A DNA stretch of 5,911 nucleotides from an uncultured Treponema sp. GTDB taxonomy: Bacteria; Spirochaetota; Spirochaetia; Treponematales; Treponemataceae. The notes below the pieces were generated by a model. That model did not search any database and was not told where the DNA came from. It was given only the letters and a program-made list of their open reading frames with translations. Location of the stretch: NCBI GenBank assembly GCA_946538795.1, contig CAMNGY010000117.1:1-5911 (forward strand), in the 5' to 3' direction. Shown here one piece after another: positions 5,907-5,911 of the stretch (positions within the stretch are counted from its first letter, which is position 1; the number at the start of each line of letters is the position of its first letter). A program made the translations under genes and the position numbers.

Positions 5907-5911
5907 AGGAG
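5907..5911 (+). promoter_or_regulatory. Likely ribosome-binding site of a gene starting just past the window
   Basis: The last five bases are AGGAG, a strong Shine-Dalgarno core. They follow a local switch from C-rich DNA to the purine-rich stretch TGGAAAGAACAGAGAT (5891-5906), as expected just before a start codon. The start itself would lie beyond the end of the window, so the gene cannot be seen. Confidence 0.45.

Larger units (their letters stand above)
5576..5911. other. C-rich non-coding region downstream of the GT2 gene
   Basis: About 335 bp without a credible gene. By hand count, 5581-5880 holds 129 C, 85 G, 49 A and 37 T, that is 71% GC with a C excess on the + strand. Long minus-strand ORFs that cross it run into the GT2 gene and read as low-complexity Arg/Gly/Pro-rich protein, so I treat them as compositional. 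Perfect small hairpins include CCGGC-AGAA-GCCGG (5631-5644) and GCGGAC-CTCAT-GTCCGC (5810-5826), neither followed by a T-run. C-rich, partly unstructured RNA after a stop codon would suit Rho-dependent termination (inference). The best -10-like hexamer is TAAAAT at 5763-5768, without a matching -35 box. Confidence 0.55.

Noticed and set aside
1..5911. CRISPR array, tRNA or rRNA genes, transposase, toxin-antitoxin or defence genes
   Set aside because: No regularly spaced repeats, tRNA-like folds or recognisable transposase or nuclease motifs were seen on either strand.

Overview
This window is part of a surface-polysaccharide (O-antigen or capsule-like) biosynthesis locus. All genes lie on the + strand. 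Overall GC is high, and the main genes strongly prefer ATA for isoleucine: 15 of 18 Ile codons in the first gene are ATA and none is ATT. High GC with ATA preference and frequent AGG is a habit I associate with Synergistota and some archaeal lineages. The sequence alone does not settle the host.

Region 1 (1-3610) is a compact three-gene unit with two 4-bp ATGA stop/start overlaps. It encodes a nearly complete SDR sugar epimerase of the CDP-paratose/CDP-tyvelose 2-epimerase type, a soluble GT2 enzyme of the dolichol/polyprenyl-phosphate sugar synthase type, and a 633-residue polytopic membrane protein with a GT-C-like acidic loop and a long soluble C-terminal domain. The simplest model is a Gtr-like pathway: make the nucleotide sugar, load it onto a lipid phosphate at the inner face, then transfer it at the outer face. 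No flippase gene is visible.

Region 2 (3611-4513) looks like degraded, transferred material. It begins with the C-terminal half of a WsaF/rhamnan-synthesis-type glycosyltransferase whose N-terminal domain is missing. A short matching piece may lie out of frame just upstream. This stretch is AT-rich (about 35% GC by hand count at 4081-4200), and 12 of its 16 Ile codons are ATT, quite unlike the flanking genes. A 250-bp non-coding stretch follows, with small inverted and direct repeats and fragments that read like decayed coding sequence.

Region 3 (4514-5575) returns to high GC. It encodes a GT2 glycosyltransferase with all the expected motifs, but it stops where many relatives continue into a second GT domain.

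Region 4 (5576-5911) has no convincing gene. It is C-rich (about 71% GC, C:G about 1.5 over 5581-5880), contains small perfect hairpins, and ends in a Shine-Dalgarno-like AGGAG that presumably serves a gene just beyond the window.

I see no CRISPR array, tRNA, rRNA, intact insertion sequence or defence system. The points most worth following are the membrane protein with its extra domain, the coupled cassette, the decapitated foreign glycosyltransferase, and the C-rich spacer.
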